This document shows, piece after piece, positions 32,442 to 45,020 of a stretch of 64,000 bases of DNA (within the stretch, counting starts at the first letter, position 1; each line of letters begins with the position of its first letter). Location: NCBI RefSeq assembly GCF_002575655.3, contig NC_053037.3, forward strand, positions 327,387,294-327,451,293, written 5' to 3'. Position numbers and translations under genes: made by a program. The notes under the pieces were generated by a model. It searched no databases. It worked only from the letters and a program-made list of their open reading frames with translations, and was not told the DNA's origin. This DNA is from Aegilops tauschii subsp. strangulata. Lineage: Eukaryota; Streptophyta; Magnoliopsida; Poales; Poaceae.

Positions 32442-35400
32442 AGCATCCCCAAGCGTAATTCCTACTCGTCCTCAAGTAGGTAAATGATAAAAACAGAATT
32501 TTTGATGTGGAATGCTACCTAACATATTTATCCATGAAATTGTCTTCATTGTGGCATGAATGTTCAGATCCATAAGATTCAAAACAAAATTTTAATATTG
32601 ACATAAAAATGATAATACTTCAAGCATACTAATAAAGCAATCATGTCTTCTCAAAATAACATGGCCAAAGAAAGCTATCCCTACAAAATCATATAGTCTG
32701 GCTATGCTCCATCTTTATCACACAAAATATTCAAATCATGCACAACCCCGATGACGAGCCAAGCAATTGTTTCATACTTTAGTATTCTCAAACCTTTTCA
32801 ACTTTCACGCAATACATGAGCATGAGCCATGGACATAGCACTATAGGTGGAATAGAATATGGTGGTTGTGGAGAAGGCAAAAAGAAGGAGATAGTCTCAC
32901 ATCAACTAGGCATATCAACGGGCTATGGATATGTCCATTAATAAATATCAATGTGAGTGAGTAGGGATTGCCATGCAACGGATGCATTAGAGCTATAAGT
33001 TTATGAAAGCTCAAAAAGAAACTAAGTGGGTGTGCATCCAACTTGCTTTCTCATGAAGACCTAGGGCATTTGAGGAAGCCCATCATTGGAATATACAAGC
33101 CAAGTTCTATAATGAAAAATTCCCACTAGTATATGAAAGTGACAAAATAGGAGACTCTCTATCATGAAGATCATGGTGCTACTTTGAAGCACAAGTGTGG
33201 AAAAAGGATAGTAACATTGCCCCTTCTCTCTTTTCTCTCTTTTTTTTGTGGGCTTCTTTGGCCTCTTTTATTTTTCACAAAGTCTGGAGACTCATCCCAA
33301 CTTGTGAGGGAATCATAGCTTCCATAATCCTTTCCTCACATGGGACAATAATCTAATAATGATGATCATCACACTTTTATTTACTTACAACTCAAGAATT
33401 ACAACCCAGTCAAAAAAACTCAAGAATTACAACTCGATACTAGAACAACATATGACTCTATATGAATGCCTCCGGTGGTGTACTCGGATGTGCAATGACT
33501 CAAGAGTGACATGTATGAAAATTATGAACAGTGGCTTTGCCACAAATACTATGTCAACTACATGGTCATGCAAAGCAATATGACAATGATGAAGCGTGTC
33601 ATAATAAACGGAACGGTGGAAAGTTGCACGGAAATATAGCTCGGAATGGCTATGGAAATGCCATAATAGGTAGGTATGGTGGCTGTTTTGAGGAAGGTAT
33701 ATGGTGGGTGTATGATAACGGCGAAAGTTGTGCGGTACTAGGGAGGCTAGCAATGGTAGAAGGGTGAGAGTGCGTATAATCCATGGACTCAACATTAGTC
33801 ATAAAGAACTCACATACTTATTGCAAAAATCTATTGGTCATCGAAACAAAATACTATGTGCATGCTCCTAGGGGAAGGGTTGGTAGGCGTTAACCATCGC
33901 GCGATCCCGGCCTCCGCACAAAGGATGACAATCAATAAATAAATCATGCTCCGACTTTGTTACATAACGGTTCACCATACGTGCATGCTACGGGAATCAC
34001 AAACTTTAACACAAGTATTCTTACCAATCCACAATTACTCACTAGCATGACTCTAATATCACCATCTTCATATCTCAAAACAATCATAAGGAATCAAACT
34101 TCTCATAGTATTCAATGCACTTTATATGAAAGTTTTTATTATATCCCTCTTGGATGCCTATCATACTAGGACTAAATTCATAACCAAAGAAAATTACCAT
34201 GCTGTTTAGAGAGACTCTCAAAATAATTTAAGTGAAGCATGAGAGTTCAACAATTTCTATAAAATAAAGCCTCCGCTGTGCTCTAAAAAGATATAAGTGA
34301 TGCACTGGAGCAAAATTGCCTAGCTCAAAAGATATAAGTGAAGCACATAGAGTATTCTAATAAATCACGATTCATGCGTGTCCCTCTCAAAAGGTGTGTA
34401 CAGCAAGAATGATTGTGGAAAACTAGAAAGCAAAGACTCATATCATACAAGACGCTCCAAGCAAAACACATATCATGTGGTGAATAAAAATATAGCCTCA
34501 AGTACCGATAGACGAAGACGAAAGAGGGGATGCCTTCCGGGGCATCCCCAAGCTTAGGCTCTTGGTTGTCCTTGAATATTACCTTGCGATGCCCTGGGAA
34601 TCCCCAAGCTTAGGCTCTTGCCACTCCTTATTCCATAGTCCATCAAATCTTTACCCAAAACTTGAAAACTTCACAACACAAAAATCAATAGAAAATCTTA
34701 TGAGATCCGTTAGTGTAAGAAAGCAAATCACCACTTTATGGTACTGTTGTTAACTCATTCTTTGATTCATCAAAATAAGCAAAGAACACAAAGAAAACAG
34801 AATCTGTCAAAAACAGAACAGTATGTAGTAATTAGAGAACTTCGAATACTTCTGTAACTTCGAAAATTCTAAAAAAATAGGACAAACTGGGAAATTTGTA
34901 TATCAATCTTGTGTAAAAAATTCAGATCAAAAGCACGCTTCTGTGATTACGAAAATTATTTTTCTGGGCGCAAAAGTTTCTGTTTTTCAGCAAGATCAAA
35001 TCAACTATCACCGTAAGCCATCCCAAAGGTCTTACTTGGCACAAACAATAATTAAAACACAAAAACACATCTAACCAGAGGCTAGATGTATTATTTATTG
35101 AAACACGGCAAGGAAAAAATATTGGGTTGTCTCCCAACAAGCGCTTTTCTTTAAAGCCTTTTAGCTAGGCATCGAGATTTCAATGATGCTCACATGAAAG
35201 ACAAGAATTGAAGCGCCAAGAGAGCATCATAAAACACGTGACAAACACATCTAAGTCTAACATACTTCTTATGCATAGGCATTTTATAAGCAAATAAATT
35301 GTCAAGGCAAGCAAAAACTAGCATATGCAAGGAAGAAGAAAGAGACGATAGCAATCTCGACATGAAGAGAGGTAATTTAGTAACATGAAAATTTCTACAA

Positions 35401-36287
35401 CCATATTTTCCTCACTCATAATAATTACATGTAGGATCATAAGCAAATTCAATAATATAGCTATCACATAACATATTCTCAACATGATCCACATGCATGC
35501 GAAGTTGACACTCTTCCAAATAGTGGGATTAACATTAACAAAAGTCATGACCTCTCCAAGCCCACTTTTATCAAAAATTTCTTAAGATTGAGCATTCTCC
35601 AAATATGTGGGATCTAAAGTTGACACTCTTCCAAACCCACTTTAAATATTACTGTAAACATTATTATCAATCTCATATTCATCATGGGGCTTAAATAAAT
35701 TTTCAAGATCATAAGAAGAATCACCTCAATCATGATCATTGCAACAAGTAGTAGACATAGCAAAATTAGCATCCCCAAGCTTAGGTTTTTGCATATCATT
35801 AACACAATTAACATTAATGGAATTTATACTAACATCATTGCAATCACGCGTTTCGTCCAAGGCACTATCGTGAATCACTTTTTAATTTTCTTCTTTCAAA
35901 ACTTCATCACACTTTTCAGATTCACGAATTTCAAGCAAAACCTCATAGAGATAATCTAGTGCACTCAATTCACTAGCAATTGGTTCATCATAACTAGATC
36001 CTTTAAAAATATTAGCAAGTGGATGTGGATCCATAAACCTTTTGGTTCTTGATTTTCAATAAACACATAATTATACCAAGCGAACGGGCAAACAAACCAA
36101 GTAAGACATAAAGGCAAACGAAAAGGCGAACGGAAGATGGGCGAAAAAAAGGCAAATCTTTTCGAAAATCGTTTTAGAAGTGGGGAGAGGAAAACGGGAG
36201 GCGAATGGTGAATAATGTAATGCAAGAGATGAGAGTTTTATGATGGGTACTTGGTAGGCTTGATGTAGATCTTGACTTGGCGTAGAT
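32442..36287 (-). mobile_element. Gypsy element 2, internal region without polyprotein
   Basis: It shares its landmarks with the internal region of gypsy element 1 (18173-21100) but has no gag, protease, reverse transcriptase or integrase. The part from about 35160 to 36287 is AT-rich and replaces the coding part. The longest minus-strand frames show no domain. It is thus a non-autonomous derivative of the same lineage. Confidence 0.8.
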
Positions 36288-36306
36288 CTCCCCGGCAACG
36301 CCGCCA
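36288..36306 (-). promoter_or_regulatory. Primer-binding site of gypsy element 2
   Basis: On the minus strand it reads TGGCGGCGTTGCCGGGGAG, 11 bp inside the 5' LTR. It matches the TGGCGCCGTTGCCGGGGA primer site common in Athila-lineage elements (thought to pair with tRNA-Asp) with one change. Confidence 0.75.
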
Positions 36307-36317
36307 GAAATTCTTCC

Positions 36318-37898
36318 TGCTACTTCTTGAACTTGCGTTGGTTTTTCCCTTGAAGAGGAAAGGGTGATGCAGCACAGTAGAGATAAGTATTTCCCTCAGT
36401 TAAGAACCAAGGTATCAATCTAGTAGGAGAAGAACGTGCAAATCACCAATACCTGCACAAACAATCAAACACTTGCACCCAACGCGATAAAGGGGTTGTC
36501 AATCCCTTCATGGTCACTTGCAAAAGTGAGATCTGATAGAGATAGATAACTAAAACTAAACAAAAGATAAAATATTTTTGGTTTTTTTGGTTTATAGATA
36601 TGAAAATAAAAGATTGCAAAATAGTAGATCGGAAACTAATATGATGGAAAATAGACCCGGGGGGCCATAGGTTTCACTAGAGGCTTCTCTCATGAGGGCA
36701 AATAATATGGTGGGTGAACAAATTACTGTCAAGCAATTGATAGAAAAGCGCAAAGTTATGACGATATCCAAGGCAATGATTATGCAATATAGGCATCACG
36801 TCCGTGTCAAGTAGACCGAAACGATTCTGCATCTACTACTATTACTCCACACATCGACCGACTCCTTCCTGCATCTAGAGTATTAATTCATAAGAACAGA
36901 TAACGCATTAAGTAAGATGACATGATGTAGAGGAATTAACTCAAGCAATATGATGAAAACCCCATCTTTTCATCCTCGATGGCAACAATGGAATACGTGT
37001 CTCACTACCCCTACTTTGTCACTAGGTGAAATCACGCAAGATTGAACCCAAAGCTAAGCACCTCTCCCATTGCAAGAAATACCAATCTAGTTGGCCAAAC
37101 CAAACCGATAATTCAAAGAGAAATACAAAGATACCAAATCATGCATATAAGAATTCAAAGGAGATTCAAATAATATTCATAGATAAGGTGATCATAAATC
37201 CACAATTCATCGGATCTCGACAAACACACCGCAAAAGAGTATTACATCGGATAGGTCTCCAAGAACATCGAGGAGAACATGGTATTGAGAATCAAAGAGA
37301 GAGAAGAAGCCATCTAGCTACTAGCTATGGACCCGTAGGTATGAAGTGGACTACTCATGCTTCATCGGAAGGGCAATAGAGTTGATGTAGATGCCCTCCG
37401 TGATCGAATCCCCCTCCGGCAGGATGTCGGGAAAGGCCCCAAGATGGGATCTCACGGGAACAAAAGGTTGCGGCGGTGGAAAAGTGTTTTCGTGGATGCT
37501 TCTGAGGGTTTTGGAATATGTGTGAATATATAGGAGGAAGATCTAGGTCAGGGGTCACCGAGGGGCCCACAAGGTAGGGGGCGCGCCCTACCCCCTGGGC
37601 GTGCCCTCCACCCTTGCCGCCGCCTCGTGGCTCTTCTGACTTGAACTCCAAGTCTCTTGGGTGTCTTCTGGTCCAAGAAAAATCATCGTAAAGTTTTATT
37701 ACGTTTGGACTCTGTTTAGTATTCCTTTTCTGCGAAACTCAAAACAAGGAAAAAATAGAAACCGGCACTGGGCTCTAGGTTAATAGGTTAGTCCCAAAAA
37801 TAATATAAAATAGCATATTAATGCATATAAAACATCCAAAACAGATAATATAATAGCATGGAACAATAAAAAATTATAGATACGTTGGAGACGTGTCA
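36318..37898 (-). mobile_element. Gypsy element 2, 5' LTR, 1581 bp
   Basis: On the + strand it runs TGCTACTTCTTGAAC ... GGAGACGTGTCA. It is nearly identical to the 3' LTR at 30880-32441 over long stretches, which suggests a fairly recent insertion. The duplication AGCTC follows at 37899-37903. Confidence 0.9.
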
Positions 37899-37903
37899 AG
37901 CTC

Positions 37904-39720
37904 CACCACAAGAAGGAAGTTCTTAGAGATGTATCTCCCATGAAGAAAACTAGTTTGCTTCGGATGCGCCAGGAAGGGAGTTGTTAGTGGCGCGACATCA
38001 TGGCCCACGATAGCAGCTTTGGTGGGAAATTCTACAACAAGATCGGGCGAAAGTTCGACGGCGTTGTAGGGGCGGCCGCCTTTGGGAGGAGCGTGTCATG
38101 TGATTTGTGCATGTCGGAGAGGTCAACGTCGCGCCCATAGAAGCTGTCAACGAGGGAAATGACGTTAGGCGCAAGTGCACCCCAAACGTGTTTGAAGAAG
38201 GCGAGGTCAAACTCATCTGGTCTCCACACTGTCCCACCACACATCATGAACACCGCTACCTCTTGTGGAGAGAATGGCTCTATAAGCGACACCTCCTGCT
38301 ATGAGTCCAAGTGGGCGCGAGTCATCAGGATCCGTAGGTTGATGTCATTAGACATGGCCGTCTCCATGCCCAACAAAGCACGGTAGAAAGTCATGGAGGA
38401 TGGTAGCTTTGTCCCGATAAGAGCAATGTTAGCTCCATCACACGCCAGCCAAGCGATCAGATTGCCGCAAAACCTCGCAGAAGCACACGTGTGGAAGAAC
38501 TTTGCATTTTCATACCCCATCTTGTAGAAGCAGATTTTGCTCTGATGTCTCCAGAAGCATACACGTGGAAGAACTTCATGTTTTTAGCCCCCATCTTGCG
38601 GAAGCAGATTTTGCTCTGGTGTCTCCAGAATATGACCGAGCATTTCTCGTGGAGGGATAGAGAGCGCTGAACAAGGGAGCTCAGATAAAACTCATGATCG
38701 GTGAGGTTGCAGTCCTATTTCAGCTTGTCGTGGAAGTGGATCATGGCATTGCAGTTTTTTACGACGATGTTAGGATGTTTGAGCTGCCTCCCTAGGCTTG
38801 AGAGTAGATTGGATCCTCTTCAGGGGAAGCATGAGGTGTTTGGCCGCCTGCGAACCAGATGGCACTGCTACAGCAGTGGCCATGATAGTGTTGGTGAAAC
38901 CAGGATATCCAACCCAGTTGTCATTGCAGCGGAAGATGGTCGAGCACAGGATCCCATGGCCTCCACGAGGATGATGGGGATATGGTTTGATATGCGAGAT
39001 GCAATTGACGTGACAGATGAGTCTAAGAAGGTGGTGCACTAGCCATTGGTAATGAGGAACCGATCAAGCTTGATGAGGGTGGGGGAGCGTTATCGATTGG
39101 TCCAGGTGAAGCACTCGTCGAGGAGGGGCAGCTCGACGAGAGCAGCATTGTCGAGGCACTCGTTGAAGAGCAGGCATAAAAGTTCGCGTTCGTCCACTCC
39201 TCTGGGAGATAGAAGCAATTGAAATCGCCGCCAAGGTCACATGGTCCAGTGACGATGCTTGGGAGGAACTCGCCTCACTCCAGCCTAGTGCATGGGTCGT
39301 AAACGTAGGTGAAAACAAAGAAATGAAGCACAAACGCTCAATAGAAAAACTCCATCGTGAGCAGGCCCAGACTCGGGGATGAGGTACCAGGCCCAAGGCC
39401 TAATCATCCCATGTAGTGAGCAGCCCACCAAACACCCTAGAGCTGGGCTGGAAGGCGACGTTCTGGGCCACACTCGCAGTCAGAATCTCGTGAGCCTTGA
39501 AAATGGGTATGGCTTGTAGTTGCAACCCCTGAATGCAAATTACCGAGGGAACAACGTCAATAAGAACAACCTTAGCAGAGACACATTTGTTCGGATCACC
39601 TAATCTATGAACATTCCAGGAAACTAAGGTAAACTTTCGGGTAGAGCGGCTAGAGAGATATTGTGATTCAAATTGGATATCTAATGTTGGTGAGTTTAAA
39701 GCCACAAGTGGATATGTGTT
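37904..39720 (-). pseudogene. LINE A, endonuclease and reverse transcriptase N-terminal half
   Basis: From 39705 the minus strand encodes [18 protein letters not shown] and VPSVICIQGLQLQAIPIFKA, the N-terminus of the L1-type endonuclease (canonical ETKL now GLQL). Decayed endonuclease continues to about 38930 with several frame changes (GGDFNCFYLPEEW near 39230). ENAKFFHTCASARFCGNLIA at 38510 precedes the reverse transcriptase. FSPQEVAVFMMCGG, EFDLAFFKHVWGAL and NFRPILL (38292-38032) are its first motifs. The domain continues with FLHGRYISKNFLLVVEL up to 37904 and is resumed in phase at 30879, after gypsy element 2. It is an old, inactive insertion. Confidence 0.85.
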
Positions 39721-39852
39721 TACACTGGGTGGTATGGCACTATTTCATGATAGTCTTGCAAATAGACCATCTTAATGAGGTCAACAACTGAAGGGTCACA
39801 ACATTAGACACAACCACTATAAAGGCATAGTAGCTTCATCAGTTTTTAATGG

Positions 39853-42390
39853 ACTTTTTTTGGAAAAGGAGGATTACCCCCTGCCTCTGCATCAGAACGA
39901 TGCATGCAGCCATATTAGTAAAGCAATATCCAAAAGGTAGTCTAGTACAAGCTCACTTGCAGCTTAAGATGAATGAAAAAGAAGATAAAATTTGCCACAA
40001 CCGGCGAAAATAGGTCGAGAAGACTAAACACCTAGCCTATTATTGAACCGCCATCCAAACCGGTTGTCGATATCCCGAACTACCATCTCCCACCGGGTAC
40101 ACCCAGTATCCAAAAGGTCCCTGGCTTCCGCAGGAGTGAGTAACGACCACGTATGGATCCAAGTAGTGGCCCTGAAAATAACTTGCAAAAAATTTATACG
40201 AGTTTGTCTGTTAAAAACCATGTCATTTCTGCAGTTTCATATAGCCCAAAGTAATGCGCATACTCCTACCCGAATATGCCCCGCAGTGTTTGGCTCCACT
40301 CCATTTAGCCACATCCCAAATAATGTGTTAATACTACTTGGAGGGCTGATATTAAAGGCTATATGAATCGAGCGCCATAAAAGTTTGGCGAAAGGACACT
40401 TGAGAAAGAGGTGCTTAATAGTTTCATCTTGATCACAGAAACAACATCATTGAATACCCTCTCATCTTCGCTTTGCTAAGTTGTCCTTAGTCAAAATCAC
40501 CTCCTTGTGAACAAACCACATGAAGACTCTGATTCTTAGAGGCACTTTAAACTTCCAAATAAGTGGCGATTTCAGAATTGGACCAGAGTCAATTAAATTT
40601 AAATACATAGATTTCACTTAGAAAAATCCATTAGCAGATAGTCTCTAGTGAATCACACCTAGCTCGTCAGAGTTGAATGTCCATCAACTTCCGCGGTACA
40701 TGTAACCACGCATCCCATCGGTTTCCTACTAAAGATCTCCGGAACTGGGACAGACTGTAATACTGTAGCAACATATGTATCCTTACACTATACAATATTA
40801 TAAAGGGACGGATCTTGTGTGATTAAAGGCTCCTCCCGAGCCATGTATCCTCCTAGAATCTAGTCAAATTACCATTTCCAATGATGAATTTAGTCCTATG
40901 AAAGAAGGATGCTTTCGTCCTCATCAGCCCCTTCCAGAAAGGTGAATCATTGGGTCTAACGGTAACCTGGGCCAAGGTCTTGGATTGCAGGTACTAATTA
41001 CGCAAAATATGTACCCACGTACCTTCGGTCTCCACCGAAAGTATATACGACCATTTACTGAGCAGGCATCTATTCTTTACCTCTAAATTCTCAATCCCGA
41101 GCCCACCCTGGTCCTTCGGTCTACAAATAGTATCCCACTTAGTTAGCCTGTATTTCTCTTTAGTTCATTGCTTTGCCGAAAATATCGTGATCGATAGAAG
41201 TCTAACCTTTTATGTACCCCTACGAGTACTTCAAAGAAAGACAGTAGGAACAGCGACATACTTGTGAGTACTGAATTTATCAGTACCAGCTGTCCACCAT
41301 GAGACATAAACTTACCCTTTCAGCAGCTTAGTTTTTTTTCAAATCAATCTTCAATGCACTTCCACTCCTTATTGGATAGCTTGGGATGATGAATTGGTAA
41401 TGCCCAAATAGCTAAACGGAAGGGCACCCAATTCACATCCAAAAATTGTCTATACGTGTCGTGTTCATCTTTGGCTCTCCTAAAACAGAACAATTCACTT
41501 TTATTAAAATTGATCTTTAATCCCGACAATTGCTCAAACAGACATATCACCAGCTTCATATTTCTGGCCCTTGCGAGATCATGTTCCATGAAAATAATAG
41601 TATCTTCAGCATACTGTAGTATGGACACCCCACCATCTATAAGATGGGGTACTAATCCTCCTACTTGGCCATCCTCTTTAACTCTTCCTATCGGAATTAC
41701 CAACATATCTGCCACTATGTTGAATAAGATAGGAGACATCGAGTCCCCCTGTATGAGGCATTTTTGCGTCTGAAAATAATGACTTATGTCATCATTCAGT
41801 TTAATCCTGACGCTGCCTTTCTGTACAAATGAATCGACCTATTTCCTCCATGAATCGTCGAATCCCTTCATACGTAAGGCCTGCTAGAGGAACGGCCATT
41901 TAACCTTATTGTACGCCTTCTCAAAATCCACCTTGAATACCACCCCATCCAGTTTTTTCGAGTGGATTTCATGAAGTGTTTCATGTAAGACGACAACACC
42001 CTCTAGTATGTGTCTTCCCGGCATGAAAGCCGTCTGAGTTGGTTGCACCACACTATGTGCAATCCGAGTCAGTCGGTTAGTGCCAACTTTAGTAAAAAAA
42101 TTGAAGCTCACATTAAGCAGACATATCGATCTGAACTGCTCAATACACATTGCCTCCTCTTTCTTTGGCAACAATGTTCCAAAGTTTAAGTGAAATAGTT
42201 GTAGCTCACCGTTAAACAAGTCATGGAACATTAGCAAGAGGTCACCCTTAATGATATGCCAGCATTTATTATAAAGCTCTACTGGGAAGCCATCCGGCCC
42301 AGATGCCTGCCAGTGGTTGAAAAACCAATACCAAGTATTCTTACGACTTGTAATAATTAGACTGATTATCAAGGTAAACAATTTCATGGA
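39853..42390 (-). pseudogene. LINE B, reverse transcriptase and zinc-binding C-terminus
   Basis: Minus strand. Motifs in order: ASGPDGFPVELYNKCWHIIK, NFGTLLPKKEEAMCIEQFRS, QTAFMPGRHILEGVVVLHET and VVFKVDFEKAYNKVKWPF (42330-41884). Then MSPILFNIVADML, LQYAEDTIIFM (YADD changed to YAED) and GLKINFNKSELF (41739-41344). The C-terminus has ETIKHLFLKCPFAKLLWRSI and a WTRW-like EARDLLDTGCTRWEMVV, ending near 40020. The + strand TTTTTTT at 39853-39859 would be its poly(A) tail. The endonuclease part is missing, as is usual for 5'-truncated LINE copies. Frame breaks occur near 41880, 41340 and 40440. Confidence 0.85.
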
Positions 42391-43370
42391 TAATATGCGC
42401 TCATCAAGACATGTGACTGAAATTTGTCACGGAAATGAAAACTTCAAAGTTATAGCATTGGATTACATCTAGACATGACGGATCCCTTCATGGACGATTA
42501 ATCTTGACATGTCATGAATGATGCATCGAGAGGGACAAAGCTTGAAAACAACACCGTCAAAACGGTGCAAGCATGCGGTGTCGGCGCTGCTAACTTTGTC
42601 TATCGCCTTAATCCTATCCGCCTTTTTATGGTGTGAAGGAGTGGATTGGCTAACAACCCAAAGGAAAGAAGTTAGAGCACAACTAGCAAGCTTTGTCCAT
42701 GCGGCCATGCCACACATATCCATTGGAAAATTGTCGGCAAAAGTAAGCCGAAATGAATAATAAAACAAAAGGTCAGGCTGGGTTATTGGAAATCAAAGGA
42801 TGGTGTCCTACGTTATGCATTTCCCTTACTTTTTAATTTCATCATTAAGGTGGGCCTCTAGACAAAGCCGCTACTACTGTATCCAGTTATGATTATACTA
42901 CAAAGATAACTGCAACCAATTGCGTAGGCCAATTAGCCAAAGATCCATCTTTAAAAAGGACAATTTTTAAGCCAAATACCAGCCATTTCCTACCAATCCT
43001 TTGAGAAATCCGGTTAATATACTGGAACCTCGTACGAAACCCAGAGATATAAAACCGCAAAGCCAAGTATTCGCCGCAATCCCGATGCGCGCACTCGAGG
43101 AATGCGTCCGACATGAGGAATTCTTTCACCTCCAAAGTACTCCTCGTCCAGCTTTTGCTTGCCCTCCCGGTAGATCTCCTCCGTCCCCCTGATCGATCGG
43201 CCGAAGCCTTTCACTTTCCCACGCGTTTCTTTCCCATATTTTGTGTCCTCCCGCTTGCGTGCCCCTGCAAAGCTCCCAGACCCAGCCTCCACTCCCAAGT
43301 TTCCTCTTATTCCCTCCCTCCCTCCCTGCCCCTCCCCTGTTGGGGAAGAAACCTATGATTCCGCGACATG
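42391..43370. other. Upstream region of the X8 gene, no gene recognised
   Basis: Open frames of 80-100 codons occur on both strands (for example 42469-42768 and 42893-43135 on the minus strand), without a known domain. From about 43140 the strand is pyrimidine-rich with CTCCCTCCCTCCCTCCC at 43313-43329, typical of a plant promoter/5' UTR. This may hold the regulatory region of the X8 gene. Confidence 0.4.
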
Positions 43371-43378
43371 GCGTCAGG

Positions 43379-43387
43379 TATATATGC
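43379..43387 (+). promoter_or_regulatory. Putative TATA box of the X8 gene
   Basis: GGTATATATGCACTGCCC lies 135 bp upstream of the ATG at 43522, and a pyrimidine-rich tract precedes it. A start site near 43410 would give a 5' UTR of about 110 bp. Confidence 0.5.
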
Positions 43388-43521
43388 ACTGCCCCCAGGG
43401 ACAGCAAGGTCCTACTTTACACTTCCCTCCTCGTCAGGTACCCATCCATCCATCGACCCCTGGCTTGTTCGGGAGCAGAGAGCGAGCTCTTGATCTTGAT
43501 TCTCGAGGGAGGGAGCCAGAC

Positions 43522-45020
43522 ATGGCTCGTTTTCTTAGGCCGTCGAGCTGCATTGCCTACCTTCTCGTCGTCCTTGCCTTGTGCTGCGGTGAGTTGTCTT
43601 CTCTTGTTCTTGTGGAATATTTGTGTGTGTGCATTAGGTATGATATGACAGAGATGTTTTGGTGCTGTCCGATGCTTGTTTTTGTGCGAAAGGCTGTGCT
43701 GGTATTTGAACGAACCCAAATCTGGATGCTGCATGAAGAATTGGCAGTGCATCCGCGGAAGAAAGTGACTTGACATGTGTCAGTAACATTTCGCAAATCT
43801 TTTCACCTTACACGTTTCTTCTTCTTTTGATCGCTGCAGGAACACAACGGCGGAGGGTAGAAGCATCCAACCGACTCACCCACCACCCAAGGGTCCTGAC
43901 CACCGTCTCGGTGATGAAACCCTCGTACCCCACGATCACCACGCCCACTTCCGCATCCTACGCCATGCCCGCGTCCTCCAGGTTCCCGTCGCTGGCGGAT
44001 GCGAACGGCGGCGGTGACGTCGGCGGAGGTGGCATCGGCGGTGGTGGTGCTGCTGGTGGTGCCACCGGCGGTGGTGGTACTGCTGGCGGTGGCGTGGGGG
44101 GCGGCGGTGCTACGGGCGGGGGAGCTGCCGGTGGCGTGGGCGGCGGCGGTGCTGCTGGAGGCATCGGCGGTGGCGGGGGCGGTGGGGGTGGCGGGACGTG
44201 GTGCGTGGCGAGCCAGAGCGCGAGCACGTCCGCGCTGCAGGTGGCCCTGGACTATGCTTGCGGCTACAGCGGCGTAGACTGCTCGGCGATCCAGACAGGC
44301 GGGAGCTGCTTCAACCCGGATACCATCCACGACCATGCGTCCTACGCCTTCAACAGCTACTACCAGAAGAACCCTCTCCCCACAAGCTGCGACTTTGGCG
44401 GCACGGCCACCATCACCACCACTGATCCCAGTAAGCTCAACGTCTCCAACACACGCATACATTTCTTCCCAAACTTTCTCATCTTTGAACTGCAGCCGGT
44501 TTTGGCAGAATCTTTCCAACTGAAATTTCAGCCCTTGTGTATTTCGTTCTCACGCGAATTTATTTCGACCTTTGCAGGTTCAGGGTCGTGCCAGTATCCA
44601 GCGTCAAGGTAAAGTTCCTACTAATGAATAACCAACTGAAACAAAAAACTGTAGCCGGTACTTAATCTGTAACCGAGGCCTGAATTTTCTCTTGTGATTT
44701 GAAATGGCAGCGGCGGCGCTCAAGGGACCATGCCCCCGCCATCACCGACCACTCTGACGCCGACCACGCCGATGACTCCGACGCCGATGACCCCATTCAC
44801 CCCGACGCCAATGACGCCGGACACCCCTAGCACCGGGACGCCTATGTACGGATCAAACTCACCTCCGGACTTCGGGTCGATGTCCCCTCCAGGCCCAGGA
44901 TCAAACTCACCTCCGGACTACAGCGACGTCGGCGCCGCCCCAGCGACGGCGATGGGCAGGGCAACGCTGGCTCTCGTCTCCATCCTTGCCGCGACGCTAT
45001 CGATGAGCCTCGCCACATGA
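43522..45020 (+). CDS. GPI-anchored X8-domain protein (PDCB-like callose binding), four exons, 332 aa
   Basis: Exons 43522-43588, 43840-44430, 44578-44608 and 44711-45020 join in frame (999 nt) with GT...AG introns. Residues 1-23 are a signal peptide (CIAYLLVVLALCCG). Residues 79-141 are a glycine-rich linker made of GGGG-A/I/V/T units. The X8 domain (143-231) starts TWCVASQSASTSALQVALDY and carries six conserved cysteines (144, 163, 170, 179, 206, 224). NPDTIHDHASYAFNSYYQ and DPSSGSCQYPASSGG are family hallmarks; the tiny 31-nt exon 3 encodes the latter. A Thr/Pro-rich linker (238-275) and a hydrophobic C-terminal tail (RATLALVSILAATLSMSLAT) fit GPI anchoring. X8 proteins without a glycosidase domain bind callose at plasmodesmata or in cell walls; that role is inferred from the family. 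It looks intact. Confidence 0.92.

Noticed and set aside
43803..44519. Minus-strand 238-codon frame rich in Ala, Thr and Ser, and another rich in Pro
   Set aside because: Both are the reverse of the Gly-rich linker of the X8 gene; the plus-strand exon model explains this sequence fully.
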